A stretch of DNA of 64,000 nt from Nocardia shimofusensis NBRC 100134 (GCF_001613125.1 NZ_BDBT01000001.1:310001-374000), one strand, 5' to 3'; counted from the stretch's first letter, positions 27,616 through 37,087 are shown. Made by a program: numbers and translations. Notes: a model not told the origin generated them from the sequence alone.

Positions 27616-27753
27616 ATGAAGAAAGCGATGACCAGGACCGGCGGCGCCGATTCCGGTTCAGGTATCGAGATCGACGGCCTGCTGGGAATCCTCCTCGGCC
27701 TGCTCGGCACCTCCGCCTCCACCGGTTCGGGCGCCAACAGCGGCGTCGGCTGA
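27616..27753 (+). CDS. 45-residue peptide, unknown
   Basis: ATG at 27616 is preceded by GAGGAGAAGTCA, one of the best ribosome-binding sites in the window, and the frame closes at 27753. The peptide has a basic N-terminus (MKKAMTRTGG), a short hydrophobic stretch (GLLGILLGLLG, 22-32), and a tail made only of Ser, Thr, Gly, Ala, Asn and Val. It could be a small membrane peptide; a modified-peptide precursor is possible, but no modifying enzyme other than the next methyltransferase is near. No family recognised. Confidence 0.55.
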   Translation: MKKAMTRTGGADSGSGIEIDGLLGILLGLLGTSASTGSGANSGVG

Positions 27754-27844
27754 TCGAGGCGGGCGGGCCCGGTTGCGCGCGGCAGCCGGGCCCGCCACCG
27801 GGCGAGCGGCGAGGCCGGTGACGGGTTGTGCGAAACTCGGCGCC

Positions 27845-28648
27845 GTGCTGAGAGCCGAGAAATCGCCACCTCTCGCGGTGACACCGCGGCCGTTCCGCGC
27901 GCGATTCGCACAGCGTGCGACCCTGCGCCGCGCCGTGGGCCTGCTCACCAGCTTCCGATTCGAACAGAGCGATCCCGCTCGCTTCTACGGCGGCATCGCC
28001 GCCGACAGCGCCGCCATGCTCGCCGATTTCTACGCCGACCTCGCCGGCGCCGAACTCACCGGCGCGACCGTGCTGGATGTCGGCGGCGGACCTGGTTACT
28101 TCGCCGACGAATTCGCCCGCGCGGGAGCGCGATACATTCCCGTGGAACCCGACCCTTCGGAAATGCACGCGGCCGGACTGGCCGTGCCCGCCGCCGTACG
28201 CGGTTCCGGAATGGCACTACCCTTCCGCGACAATGCCGTCGACATCTGCTTTTCGTCCAATGTGGCCGAGCACGTACCCGAACCATGGGTGATGGCCGAG
28301 GAAATGGTGCGGGTGACTCGCCCCGGCGGACTGATCGTGCTGTCCTACACCCTCTGGTGGGGCCCCTTCGGCGGGCACGAGACCGGGCCGTGGCACTACC
28401 TCGGCGGTGAGTACGCCGCCAGACGCTATCGGCGCAAGCACGGTCACGAGCCCAAGAACCGCTTCGGGACATCACTGTTCGCGGTGGGCGCCGCCGACGG
28501 GCTCCGCTGGGCCGCGCGGACCTCCGCGCAGGTGCACGCGACGTTCCCGCGCTACCACCCGCGCTGGGCCTGGTGGCTGGTCCGCGTGCCGCTGGTCAGG
28601 GAGTTATTGGTGAGCAACCTCGTCGTGGTGGCGACGAAGCCGCACTGA
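27845..28648 (+). CDS. SAM-dependent methyltransferase (Rv0224c-like)
   Basis: 267 residues if started at GTG 27845; GTG 27878 is equally possible and neither has a good ribosome-binding site. Class I fold: motif I LDVGGGPGYF (77-86), acidic motif II (PVEPDPSE), and motif IV region ICFSSNVAEHV, which is typical of small-molecule or lipid methyltransferases. The protein is soluble with a hydrophobic C-terminal end. Same place as Rv0224c beside the GT4 gene, so a glycolipid or lipid acceptor is likely. Confidence 0.82.
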   Translation: MLRAEKSPPLAVTPRPFRARFAQRATLRRAVGLLTSFRFEQSDPARFYGGIAADSAAMLADFYADLAGAELTGATVLDVGGGPGYFADEFARAGARYIPVEPDPSEMHAAGLAVPAAVRGSGMALPFRDNAVDICFSSNVAEHVPEPWVMAEEMVRVTRPGGLIVLSYTLWWGPFGGHETGPWHYLGGEYAARRYRRKHGHEPKNRFGTSLFAVGAADGLRWAARTSAQVHATFPRYHPRWAWWLVRVPLVRELLVSNLVVVATKPH

Positions 28649-28933
28649 ACCCAGCCTGCGCATCGCCCCGCGCTGCTCGGAAACCGGCGGCTCCCAGGGC
28701 GATTCCCGCATCGCCAGTCCCACCGTCTCCAATGTCGTCAAGCCGACCTGGCCGGCCAGCCTGTCCACCGTCGCCACCGCTTCGGCCGCCTGCATGGCGG
28801 CCGCGGCCTGTTCGAGGGTCAAGGTGCGGCCCGGCAGGAAGGAGACGACCCACCCTCCGGTGCCCACACTCTTCGCCTGATGGTCGGTCCGGTCGCTTGT
28901 CATCAGCGACCGATCGATCACATGCACCGCCAT
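28604..28933 (-). CDS. Small hypothetical protein
   Basis: 109 residues from ATG 28933, with GGGGAGGAC at good spacing. Contains GGWVVSFLPGRTLTLEQAAAAMQAAEA, here too long to quote in one piece: GGWVVSFLPGRTLT followed by an Ala-rich helix, then GLTTLETVGLAMRESPW. No family name recognised. The last 15 codons overlap the 3' end of the methyltransferase gene on the other strand. Confidence 0.6.
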   Translation of the reverse strand: MAVHVIDRSLMTSDRTDHQAKSVGTGGWVVSFLPGRTLTLEQAAAAMQAAEAVATVDRLAGQVGLTTLETVGLAMRESPWEPPVSEQRGAMRRLGSVRLRRHHDEVAHQ

Positions 28934-29066
28934 AACCCGTCCTCCCCAGCTTATGAGTAGCTACAGCATCCACCTCCGAGCAACACTTCGCAATAGTGCG
29001 TTCTCGCGAAAACCGAACCGACAGGTTGGAATTCACGCAGGTCAGGGGGTCCGGCCGACGAAAAAC

Positions 29067-29080
29067 TGAAACAGGTTACA
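29067..29080. promoter_or_regulatory. KstR-type operator, site 1
   Basis: TGAAACAGGTTACA matches every fixed position of the KstR consensus TnnAACnnGTTnnA. It lies 34 bp before the aldehyde dehydrogenase start. Confidence 0.65.
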
Positions 29081-29099
29081 GACATAGCCGGGGCAAAAC

Positions 29100-29113
29100 T
29101 GTAACGTGTTCTC
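29100..29113. promoter_or_regulatory. KstR-type operator, site 2
   Basis: TGTAACGTGTTCTC matches all fixed positions of TnnAACnnGTTnnA except the last base. It abuts the ATG of the aldehyde dehydrogenase; the 33-bp offset from site 1 puts both on one face of the helix. Confidence 0.5.
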
Positions 29114-30556
29114 ATGCACTACGACAGCTTGTTCATCGGTGGCCGCTGGACCGCACCGGCCGGCTCCGAACGCCTCCAGGTCATCTCACCGGCCACGGTC
29201 GAACCGGTGGGCAGCGTCCCCGTCGTGACCCGCGCCGACGTCGACGCGGCGGTCGCCGCCGCCCGCCACGCCTTCGACCACGGACCGTGGCCGTCCACCC
29301 CGCCCGCCGAGCGCGCCGAGGTCCTGACCAGGGCCGCCCGCCTCATCGAGCAGAAATCGGGTGAGCTGGCAGCGGCCCTGACCGCGGAGATGGGCGCGAC
29401 CGGCCTGGCCGCGATCACCCTCAACCAACTGCCCGCCACGGCCACCCTCGACACCTATGCCGCACTGGCGCAGACCTTCCCGTGGGCCGAGACCCGCACC
29501 GGCTCGTTCGGCACCACCCGGGTCAGCCGCGAGCCGCTCGGCGTGGTCGCCGCGGTCACCGCCTGGAACGTGCCGCTGTTCCTCGCGGTGAACAAACTGG
29601 CGCCCGCCTTGCTGGCCGGTTGCACGATCGTGCTCAAGCCCGCCCCCTTGACACCGTTGAGCGCCAATATCGTCGCCGACATCTTCACCGAGGCGGGCGT
29701 GCCCGAGGGTGTGATCTCGGTGCTGCCCGCCGATGCCGACGTCGCCGAATACCTGATCGGCCACCCCGGTGTGGACAAGGTGACCTTCACCGGCAGCACC
29801 CCGGTGGGCCGGCGGATCGCCGCCATCGCGGGCGAGCAACTCAAGAGCGTCTCCCTCGAGCTCGGCGGCAAGTCCGCGGCCATCCTGCTCGAGGACTTCG
29901 ACCTCGCCCACATACCGGTCCTGGCCTTCTCCGGCCTGATGAACAGCGGGCAGGGCTGCGTCGCCCAGACCCGGATCCTGGTCCCGCGCGGTCGCTACGA
30001 CGAGATCACCGAGGCACTGGTCGAACATGTGCGCACGCTGAAGACCGGCGATCCGACCGATCCCGCCGTGACCTTCGGTCCGCTCATCTCCGAGCGTCAG
30101 CGCGAGCGGGTCGAGGGCTACATCGCCAAGGGCAAGGCCGAGGGCGCGCGCCTGGTGCTCGGCGGCGGCAGGCCCGAGGGCGTGGACCGCGGCTGGTTCG
30201 TCGAGCCGACCATCTTCGCCGACGTGGACAACAAGTCGACCATCGCGCAGGAGGAGATCTTCGGACCGGTGCTCTCGGTCATCCCCTACAGCACCGAAGA
30301 CGAGGCGATCGACATCGCCAACGATTCGGCCTACGGCCTGGCAGGCTCGGTGTGGACCGCCGATATCGAGCACGGCGCCGAGATCGCCGCGCGGGTGCGC
30401 ACCGGCACCTACGCGATCAACTGGTACGCCTTCGACCCGACCTCGCCCTTCGGCGGGTACAAGAGCTCCGGGCTGGGCCGGGAGAACGGCCCCGAGGGGC
30501 TCGACGCGTTCTGCGAGCAGAAGTCGCTGCTCATGCCCATGGGCTGGACCGGCTAG
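29114..30556 (+). CDS. Aldehyde dehydrogenase (Rv0223c-like)
   Basis: 480 residues from ATG 29114. NAD(P)-dependent oxidation of an aldehyde to the acid. Catalytic E249 (LELGGKSAAIL) and C282 (SGQGCVAQTR) are present, as are the cofactor segment VTAWNVPLFLAVNKLAPALL and the end motif GGYKSSGLGRE. No obvious ribosome-binding site; the start abuts an operator, so translation may be from a very short leader. Two KstR-like sites suggest induction by sterol catabolites; Rv0223c is, to my recollection, in that regulon. Confidence 0.88.
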   Translation: MHYDSLFIGGRWTAPAGSERLQVISPATVEPVGSVPVVTRADVDAAVAAARHAFDHGPWPSTPPAERAEVLTRAARLIEQKSGELAAALTAEMGATGLAAITLNQLPATATLDTYAALAQTFPWAETRTGSFGTTRVSREPLGVVAAVTAWNVPLFLAVNKLAPALLAGCTIVLKPAPLTPLSANIVADIFTEAGVPEGVISVLPADADVAEYLIGHPGVDKVTFTGSTPVGRRIAAIAGEQLKSVSLELGGKSAAILLEDFDLAHIPVLAFSGLMNSGQGCVAQTRILVPRGRYDEITEALVEHVRTLKTGDPTDPAVTFGPLISERQRERVEGYIAKGKAEGARLVLGGGRPEGVDRGWFVEPTIFADVDNKSTIAQEEIFGPVLSVIPYSTEDEAIDIANDSAYGLAGSVWTADIEHGAEIAARVRTGTYAINWYAFDPTSPFGGYKSSGLGRENGPEGLDAFCEQKSLLMPMGWTG

Positions 30557-30574
30557 CCGGTCACCGGCCGGGGA

Positions 30575-30616
30575 TCACACCGCCGCCGTCACCCCCCGGG
30601 GGCGGCGGCGGTGTGA
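30575..30616. terminator. Bidirectional terminator
   Basis: TCACACCGCCGCCG (30575-30588) pairs with its complement at 30603-30616; the 14-nt loop contains CCCCGGGG, which can extend the stem. It lies between convergent genes. Confidence 0.8.
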
Positions 30617-30649
30617 CATCTCGGGGCGGCCCGTGGACCCGCGCGTGAA

Positions 30650-30880
30650 TCAGTCGCGTGCGCGATCCGCGGTCGCCAGCACCCTGATGACCGGTTCACA
30701 TCGGCGGATCCGGCCGGGTTCGGCATCAGGATCGGCCTCCGGATCGACGGGCAAATGATCGACCCGCACTTCGTATCCGGGCGGCAATACCTGCCGCAAT
30801 CGTCCCGCCGCCCGATGGGCAGGCGTACTGGTCGGCGTTCCGGGTGACGCCGCGGCTCCGGGGATGTCCTGTTCGACCAT
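30650..30880 (-). CDS. Small hypothetical protein
   Basis: 76 residues from ATG 30880, preceded by GAGAGGTGG; an ATG at 30898 would add six residues. Polar and acidic in the middle (VDPEADPDAEPGRIRR), no signal peptide or membrane segment. No family recognised. Confidence 0.5.
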   Translation of the reverse strand: MVEQDIPGAAASPGTPTSTPAHRAAGRLRQVLPPGYEVRVDHLPVDPEADPDAEPGRIRRCEPVIRVLATADRARD

Positions 30881-31240
30881 GCTCGGACCACCTCTCATTG
30901 CCTGGAGATTCTACTGGTCACCTGCCGTCCGGGTACTGCAACGAGAGTGAAGAAAGCATCTTTCACAGAACGAATTTCCAAGGCGCGCAACGCGATGGAT
31001 TCACATGTCGCCGACCGGTCCGATAACCCCGGAGCAATATCTCCGGGACATTCGATCACATGACGAGACAACCGATTCCGGAATTACAGGTCGCCACACG
31101 GAAGAAGCGTCCGGCGCAAATTCACCGGCCCGCATACCGCGACACGCTCGACCATCGTCCGGCGGATTCCCCGCACGCACCGCATTCAAACCGGTGAATG
31201 GTCACGAAATCGCGCGAGTACTGTGCGCGAATACGAGGAA
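30881..31240. other. Intergenic region, lower GC, no gene seen
   Basis: 360 bp noticeably richer in A/T than its surroundings (for example 30940-31060). Contains a small hairpin at about 31030-31053 (CCCCGGAG/CTCCGGGA). A plus frame from 31005 runs into the antisense of pckA and is not credible. Could hold promoter elements for the leftward gene at 30880. Confidence 0.4.
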
Positions 31241-31270
31241 AGGCCCCGGAGCGCACACGCTCCGGGGCCT
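31241..31270 (-). terminator. Terminator of pckA
   Basis: Perfect 13-bp stem AGGCCCCGGAGCG (31241-31253) with complement (31258-31270), loop CACA, 24 bp beyond the pckA stop. Confidence 0.85.
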
Positions 31271-31294
31271 CGGGTGTTACGGCGAACCCGCCGC

Positions 31295-33127
31295 TCAGCC
31301 CAGACGCTGCTTCAGCGCCTCGAATTCGTCGCGGACGCCGCTGGGCAGCCTGTCACCGACGAACTCGAACCACTCCTCGATCAGCGGGAGTTCCTTGCGC
31401 CACTCCTCGACCTCCACCGCGAGCGCGGCGTCCACGTCGCCGGCGTCCACGTCGAGGCCGTCCAGGTCCAGATGCGCCGCGCGCGGCACGTTGCCGATCG
31501 GAGTCTCCTCGGCGGCGGCGGTGCCTTCGATGCGGCCGACGATCCACTCCAGCACGCGGGAGTTCTCACCGAAGCCGGGCCACAGGAAGCGGCCGTCCTC
31601 GCCACGGCGGAACCAGTTGACGTAGAAGATCTTCGGCATCTTGTTCGCGTCGGCGTTCTTGCCGAGCTGAATCCAGTGATCCAGGTAGTCGCCCACGTGG
31701 TAACCCAGGAACGGCAGCATCGCCATCGGGTCGCGACGCACGGTGCCGACCTTGCCCTCGGCGGCGGCGGTCTGCTCCGAGGACAGCGTCGCGCCCATGA
31801 ACACGCCGTGCTGCCAGTCGAAGGACTCGGTCACCAGCGGGACGGTGGTCTTGCGGCGGCCGCCGAAAAGGATCGCCGAGATCGGCACACCCTGCGGGTC
31901 GTCCCACTCGGGGGCCAGGATCGGGCACTGCGACATCGGGGTGCAGTAGCGGGAGTTCGGGTGCGCGGCCAGCGTCTCCGTCTCGCGGAGGTACCAGTCG
32001 TTGCCCTTCCAGTCGGTGAGGTGGTCGGGCTCGCCCTCCAGGCCTTCCCACCACACGTCGTTGTCGTCGGTCAGCGCGACGTTGGTGTAGACGGTGTTGC
32101 CCGCCTCCATGGTCGCCATCGCGTTCGGGTTCGAGCTGTGGTTGGTGCCCGGCGCCACACCGAAGAAGCCGAACTCCGGGTTCACCGCGTAGAGACGGCC
32201 GTCCTTGCCGAATCGCATCCAGGCGATGTCATCGCCCAGGGTCTCCGCGCGCCAGCCCGGGACCGTCGGCTGGATCATCGCCAGGTTGGTCTTGCCACAG
32301 GCGCTCGGGAACGCGGCGGCGACGTAGTAGGCCTTGTCCTCGGGCGAGATCAGCTTGAGGATCAGCATGTGCTCGGCCAGCCAGCCCTCGTCGTGGGCCA
32401 TCGCCGAGGCGATGCGCAGCGAGTAGCACTTCTTGCCCAGCAGCGCGTTGCCGCCGTAGCCGGAGCCGTAGCTCCAGATCTCGCGGTCCTCGGGGAAGTG
32501 GGTGATGTACTTGGTGTCGTTGCACGGCCACGGCACGTCGGCCTGGCCCTCCGCCAGCGGGGCGCCCACCGAGTGCAGCGCCTTCACGAACGGGCGGTCG
32601 GCGCCCAGCTTGTCCAGCGCGGCCCGGCCCATGCGGGTCATCACGCGCATGGAGACCACCACGTACTCGGAGTCGGTGATCTCCACGCCCAGCTTGGGAT
32701 CCTCGGCGTCGAGCGGGCCCATGCAGAACGGCACCACGTAGAGGGTGCGGCCCTTCATGCTGCCCCGGTACAGCTCGGTCATGGTCGCGCGCATCTCGGC
32801 GGGATCGACCCAGTTGTTGGTCGGGCCCGCGTCCGCCTCGCTCTTGGAGCAGATGAAGGTGCGCGATTCCACCCGGGCCACGTCCGACGGATCGGACAAC
32901 GCTAAGAAGGAATTCGGCTTCTTCTTCTCGTCGAGGCGCTTGAAGGTGCCCGCCGCGACCAACTGCTCGGTGAGCCGCTCCCATTCGGCATCGGAACCAT
33001 CCGCCCATACCACCTGCGCCGGCTGGGTGAGTTCCGCCACTTCCTGTACCCAGGCGAGAAGTTCGCTGTGCTCGGTCGGCGCCTGGCCGTCGGATCCACG
33101 AAGACCAGGAATGGTCGCTGAGGTCAT
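31295..33127 (-). CDS. pckA: Phosphoenolpyruvate carboxykinase (GTP)
   Basis: 610 residues from ATG 33127, with CAGGAGAG upstream. Decarboxylates and phosphorylates oxaloacetate to PEP in gluconeogenesis. GTP-type signature [12 protein letters not shown] with reactive C277 and P-loop K279-T280; also [12 protein letters not shown], the GTP-class loop, and metal-site segments. Orthologue of Rv0211 (606 aa). It stands alone, with its own terminator and a 242-bp leader region (33128-33369) that contains no gene. Confidence 0.96.
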   Translation of the reverse strand: MTSATIPGLRGSDGQAPTEHSELLAWVQEVAELTQPAQVVWADGSDAEWERLTEQLVAAGTFKRLDEKKKPNSFLALSDPSDVARVESRTFICSKSEADAGPTNNWVDPAEMRATMTELYRGSMKGRTLYVVPFCMGPLDAEDPKLGVEITDSEYVVVSMRVMTRMGRAALDKLGADRPFVKALHSVGAPLAEGQADVPWPCNDTKYITHFPEDREIWSYGSGYGGNALLGKKCYSLRIASAMAHDEGWLAEHMLILKLISPEDKAYYVAAAFPSACGKTNLAMIQPTVPGWRAETLGDDIAWMRFGKDGRLYAVNPEFGFFGVAPGTNHSSNPNAMATMEAGNTVYTNVALTDDNDVWWEGLEGEPDHLTDWKGNDWYLRETETLAAHPNSRYCTPMSQCPILAPEWDDPQGVPISAILFGGRRKTTVPLVTESFDWQHGVFMGATLSSEQTAAAEGKVGTVRRDPMAMLPFLGYHVGDYLDHWIQLGKNADANKMPKIFYVNWFRRGEDGRFLWPGFGENSRVLEWIVGRIEGTAAAEETPIGNVPRAAHLDLDGLDVDAGDVDAALAVEVEEWRKELPLIEEWFEFVGDRLPSGVRDEFEALKQRLG

Positions 33128-33369
33128 GAAAACTCTCCTGAGATGGGCGGCTCACGGCACCCGCTACGACCACCATGACCACGCGGCCCCGGCTGGACCG
33201 CGTACTTCGGGACGCAGCGGACGCCCAGGTTCCTGATTAGAGGTTAACGTGGCGTGACGGCTGGAACAGAGCCGGGTTGTGGAATATGTACCCATTCAGT
33301 GACCTATTCAACAGCCACGATGCTCCGGGCCAACCGATTCGAGACATCGGCGCGCAGCCGGTCCCGGTA

Positions 33370-35028
33370 TCAGCGAGCGGTTGCCAGGTATTGCTCGAGT
33401 ACCGCGATGTCTCGTTCACATGCGGCCAATTGACCGGGGCGTTCGGCGGCCGCGCGCCGAATCCGCGCCTCCAATTCCGAGACCCTGCGGTCGTTGTCGA
33501 CGATGTGTTCGGCACAGATCCGCATCACCCGTTCGGTGAGCGCGGTTTCGGTCTCCACCAGCGCGGTCGCCACCCGCTGCTCCAGTTGCGCCTTCACCGT
33601 CACCAGCGCCTCGGCCACCCACTGCCGCAGGTGCGCGCGGTCGGCGACCTGCCTGCGTGCGCGCACCACCCACCAGGCCGCCAGACCGCCCAGTGCGAGG
33701 GTTACCGGAACGCTTGCCATCTCCAGCGCGGGCACCAAGGACAACGGCGACACCAGCAGCCTGCCCAGGCCGGCTCCCGCCGACGCGCCGAACGCCACCA
33801 TCAAGTGGTCTTCCACCCCCGCGTGCCGGGGTTCGGGGTCGGGACCGACGCGCGGCGCGGGGTCGGTTCCGCGCCCTGTGGACGGGTGCGCGTGCGCGTC
33901 GAGCACCTCGGTGCCCGGCCCGAGCACCTCGGTCCGGTGCGCCCGAAGCGGTTCGGCGTCAGGTCCGCCGACATCGGCTGTCGTGGGCCCGGTGCCTGCC
34001 GCGTCGGCCGTCGTGACCGCCGCGTCGATGCGCCTGCCGATCTCGCCGATCCTGCGGTCGACGGCGCGATCGACGACCGAGGTCAGGTCGGTGACCGCCT
34101 GCTGCAATCGCAACGGGTAATCGCCGAGCTCGGCGCGCGGCAGCCGGTCGATCTCGGTGCGGGCCGCGGCGTGCAGCGTGCGGACCTGAGCGCCGGTCTC
34201 GGTGATCAGGTCGACGCGAGCCAGATGCAACCGGCCACGCAGCGTCGACATGGCGGCGGCGCGGCCACCGTCCCTGGCGGCCAGCAGCGCGGCTCGCTCG
34301 GCCCGCCAACGGGTGGCGTCCGCATTGGTCCGCAGCGACTCCATCTGCTCGGCGACCCGAGCGCGGGTGTCGGTGAGCACCCGGGTGAGCACGGTCGCGC
34401 GCGCCCGTTCCTCGGACGCGCCGCCGCCCGCCGTCGCGGCGATCAGCGCCGCGTGCAGAGCGCCCAGGCCCGAGCGGTCCAGCAGCGCGGTGTCTGCGGA
34501 CCTGGCGGCGGCGGCCAGCCGGGCCGAGACCGGCAGGACATCCAGATCGGCGAAGCCGTGGGCGGCGAGCACCGCCAGATCACGGTCGCGTGCCTCCCGC
34601 CAGTCGGCGTGGGCGTGAATGTTGTTCATGGCGAGCAGGACGGTGGTCCCGGCCGCGCGCAGCCTGGTGATCAGCCGCACGGCATCGGCGCCGAGCACAC
34701 TGCCCGCGTCCAGCAGGACCAGCGCCACCGCGGGCGGTGCGGCCGTCGCACCGAGAGTGGTCTCGACAGCGGCGAGATCGGCGAGCACATCGGTCAGCGT
34801 GACCCGTGGGGTCAGGCGCGCCAGCTCCGCGCGCAACAACGTGGTGTTGGCATCGTCCGGGGCCACCAGCGCGACCTCGTCGGCGGCGGCGCCCCCTGGC
34901 GTGCGCAGCGCCCGTAGCAGCGCCATGCCCTGCGGATTCCATCGTGCGACCACCTGTTCCAGGTCGGCCACGGGCGGACCGGCGGCCTCGGCGGAACCGG
35001 AGGGGCCGGCGGGATCAGAATCCGGCAC
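33370..35028 (-). CDS. Rv0210-like degenerate GTPase-related membrane protein
   Basis: 552 residues from GTG 35028, overlapping the preceding gene by 14 nt. The first about 200 residues follow a P-loop GTPase layout but with no usable P-loop (VALVAPDDANTTLLRAEL) and NNIH where NKxD is expected. Then a long helical, coiled-coil-rich region, a membrane segment pair at about 435-478 (VPVTLALGGLAAWWVV), and a C-terminal helical stretch. The layout recalls dynamin-like proteins such as IniA/IniC, minus catalysis. Always downstream of the Rv0209-like partner. Confidence 0.65.
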   Translation of the reverse strand: MPDSDPAGPSGSAEAAGPPVADLEQVVARWNPQGMALLRALRTPGGAAADEVALVAPDDANTTLLRAELARLTPRVTLTDVLADLAAVETTLGATAAPPAVALVLLDAGSVLGADAVRLITRLRAAGTTVLLAMNNIHAHADWREARDRDLAVLAAHGFADLDVLPVSARLAAAARSADTALLDRSGLGALHAALIAATAGGGASEERARATVLTRVLTDTRARVAEQMESLRTNADATRWRAERAALLAARDGGRAAAMSTLRGRLHLARVDLITETGAQVRTLHAAARTEIDRLPRAELGDYPLRLQQAVTDLTSVVDRAVDRRIGEIGRRIDAAVTTADAAGTGPTTADVGGPDAEPLRAHRTEVLGPGTEVLDAHAHPSTGRGTDPAPRVGPDPEPRHAGVEDHLMVAFGASAGAGLGRLLVSPLSLVPALEMASVPVTLALGGLAAWWVVRARRQVADRAHLRQWVAEALVTVKAQLEQRVATALVETETALTERVMRICAEHIVDNDRRVSELEARIRRAAAERPGQLAACERDIAVLEQYLATAR

Positions 35029-36151
35029 TGCTCATCCGCCCCCATAGCCGGATGTAGCCGTTGTGCACGCGCAGGGCGGCGCGGCGGGCGGCGGGTGGCA
35101 GGTCGCCGGCGACGACGGCGCGCCAGCGGGCCGCCCGGGACAGCGCGTCGTCGGCGTCGGCCGGGGTGACGGCCGGATAGCCCGCGGCCAGGTGCGCGAC
35201 CGAGGGGTGCGCCAGGCCCGCGCACAGGCCGAGCCAGACGGCTTCGTCGCCGGCGAGATAGTCCTCGATGAGGTCGCGGGCGCGGCCACCTGCTTCGGGT
35301 ACCGAGCGCGCGGCAAGCCTGGACAGACGGTCGAGCAGGTCGCCGCCGCGCAGGGCCGCGGCCTGTTCGTAGCGGCGGTGCAGCAGGCGGTGCAGCGCGT
35401 CGATACCGCTGGCGGCGTGCATCACCTGCAGCAGGGCGGGGCCGGTGAGGGCCGGGTCGTGACGCAGCGCGGCCAGCGCGCAGGCGACGCCGTGCAGGTC
35501 CCAGCGGCGCAACAGGTCCTCGCGTTCGCGGGCATGCTCCCCGGCCGCGGCGGCGACGAAGAGATCGGGCGAGAGGGTCAGCGCGGGATCGGTGTCGGCG
35601 GCCAGCGTGCGCAGCACGGTCAGATCTTCGTCGGTGACCGCGCCCGCCCTGGTCCTGGTCGCGAGCGAGGCGACCACCGGCAGGGTGGGCCTGCGCAGTT
35701 CGCGGCCGTACTGTTCGGCGGCGGCGACCGCGTCGGCCCAGGACGAGCCGATGGCGTCGGCCTTGTTCAACACCACCACGGTGTGCTGCGGCGGCAGCGC
35801 GGCCAGCACCCGGCGGTCGGCCGGTTGCGGCGCACCCGCCAGCACGTAGACGACGAGATCGGCGTCGAGTTCGGGATCGGGTGCGCCCGGTTCGTCGATC
35901 GGCTCGGTCTCCACCGCCGACATCAGCGCCAGGGCGTGCAACACGGTGGTGCGGCCGGTGTGCGCGCGGCCGGTCACCTGGATGCGCGGCGGGGTGCGCC
36001 AGAGATCGGCGGCGCGGTCGGCGTGCTGCCCGATCGCGATGTCAGCTCCGCCGAGCGCATGCAGATCGGCCAGCAGCCGATCCAGTCCGGCGTGGTCGCG
36101 TGGTGCGGCCGGTTCCTGTGTGCGCCCGCTGAGACCAGCGCGTACCTGCAT
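35015..36151 (-). CDS. Rv0209-like GTPase-related protein with altered P-loop
   Basis: 378 residues from ATG 36151, preceded by AGGGGG at 9 nt; a TTG at 36160 is too close to that site. GTPase features: P-loop-like GRAHTGRTT (61-69), where the invariant Lys is Arg67; the hydrophobic strand DLVVYVLAG; and a good G4 motif NKAD (129-132). So it may bind but poorly hydrolyse nucleotide. The C-terminal part is helical. It overlaps the next gene by 14 nt, so the two probably form a complex near the membrane, next to the trmB-mmpL3 locus. Confidence 0.7.
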   Translation of the reverse strand: MQVRAGLSGRTQEPAAPRDHAGLDRLLADLHALGGADIAIGQHADRAADLWRTPPRIQVTGRAHTGRTTVLHALALMSAVETEPIDEPGAPDPELDADLVVYVLAGAPQPADRRVLAALPPQHTVVVLNKADAIGSSWADAVAAAEQYGRELRRPTLPVVASLATRTRAGAVTDEDLTVLRTLAADTDPALTLSPDLFVAAAAGEHAREREDLLRRWDLHGVACALAALRHDPALTGPALLQVMHAASGIDALHRLLHRRYEQAAALRGGDLLDRLSRLAARSVPEAGGRARDLIEDYLAGDEAVWLGLCAGLAHPSVAHLAAGYPAVTPADADDALSRAARWRAVVAGDLPPAARRAALRVHNGYIRLWGRMSSAGF

Positions 36152-36217
36152 CGGTATCAACCCCCTTCGACCGTGCGAATTCTGTCAGACGCGACCGTTT
36201 CAGGGGATGGGTGCCGG

Positions 36218-37000
36218 TCAGGAACCGGTGACGTACTTGTTCACCGCGCGCGCCGCCCAGCTGGGCGCGAACTTCGCCGACAGGGCCAGCACCTTGGCCT
36301 GCGCGCCGATCTCGTAATGCACTCGCGGCAGCCTGCCCCGGCGGCGGGTGGCGCTCCAGACGCCCTTCGCGACATCCTCGGCGGTCAGGCGCACGCCCAG
36401 CGACCGGGCGCTGCCGGTGTCCAGGCCGTCGACCATCGCGGTCGCCACGAACAGCGGCCAGATGGCGATCACGCGGATGTCGTGGCGCGCCCACTCCAGA
36501 TCCAGCGCCTCGGTCAGGCTCTTGACCGCCGATTTGGTCGCCCCGTAGGTGGCCAACTCGGGCTGACCGTAGAGCGCCGAGGCCGAGCACATGTTCACCA
36601 GCTGCGCGCCGGTGGTCTCGCGCAGGTACGGGAAGGCGTGGTGCGCGCCGGAGATCACGCCGTCGACGTTCACCGCCACCATGGCGTGGTGCTCGCGCAG
36701 GTCGATGGCCTCGAACGGGCCCGAGCGCAGGATTCCGGCGTTGTTGATCAGGATGTCCAGCCGGCCGTGCGCCTGATGGAACTCGGCCAGCCGCTGCTGC
36801 CATTGCGCGTCGTCGGTGACATCGAGCACGCCGGTGTGCACCTTGCCACCCGCCGTCTCGATCTCGCCGGCCAATCTGCCCAGGCCGATCTCATCGATGT
36901 CGAATGCACCCACCAGGTAACCGCGCGAGGCGAAGTGCAGGGCCGTGGCCCGGCCGATCCCGGCGGCGGCACCGGTGACGAACACCGTGGGAGAACTCAT
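36218..37000 (-). CDS. Short-chain dehydrogenase/reductase
   Basis: 260 residues from ATG 37000. Classical SDR: TGAAAGIGRA (9-18), NNAG (91-94), and a Ser-Tyr-Lys triad in CSASALYGQPELATYGATK. Oxidises or reduces an unknown alcohol or ketone with NAD(P). It is 66 bp upstream of the Rv0209-like gene on the same strand and could be its first operon member. Divergent from trmB. Confidence 0.85.
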   Translation of the reverse strand: MSSPTVFVTGAAAGIGRATALHFASRGYLVGAFDIDEIGLGRLAGEIETAGGKVHTGVLDVTDDAQWQQRLAEFHQAHGRLDILINNAGILRSGPFEAIDLREHHAMVAVNVDGVISGAHHAFPYLRETTGAQLVNMCSASALYGQPELATYGATKSAVKSLTEALDLEWARHDIRVIAIWPLFVATAMVDGLDTGSARSLGVRLTAEDVAKGVWSATRRRGRLPRVHYEIGAQAKVLALSAKFAPSWAARAVNKYVTGS

Positions 37001-37087
37001 ACGAGCAGTCTAGTTCCGGCGCCCGCCGCGCCGGTGAGACCGTGCGGTCGGGGTTCGGTTGCCGAGCCCATGCGTCGATGCTGGACA

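Noticed and set aside
27616..28648. Lanthipeptide or azole-peptide cluster around the 45-residue ORF
   Set aside because: The tail lacks cysteine, and no cyclase, dehydratase or peptidase lies nearby; the methyltransferase is explained by synteny with Rv0224c.
31005..31625. Plus frame of 206 codons across the pckA terminator
   Set aside because: Runs through a strong terminator hairpin and antisense to pckA.
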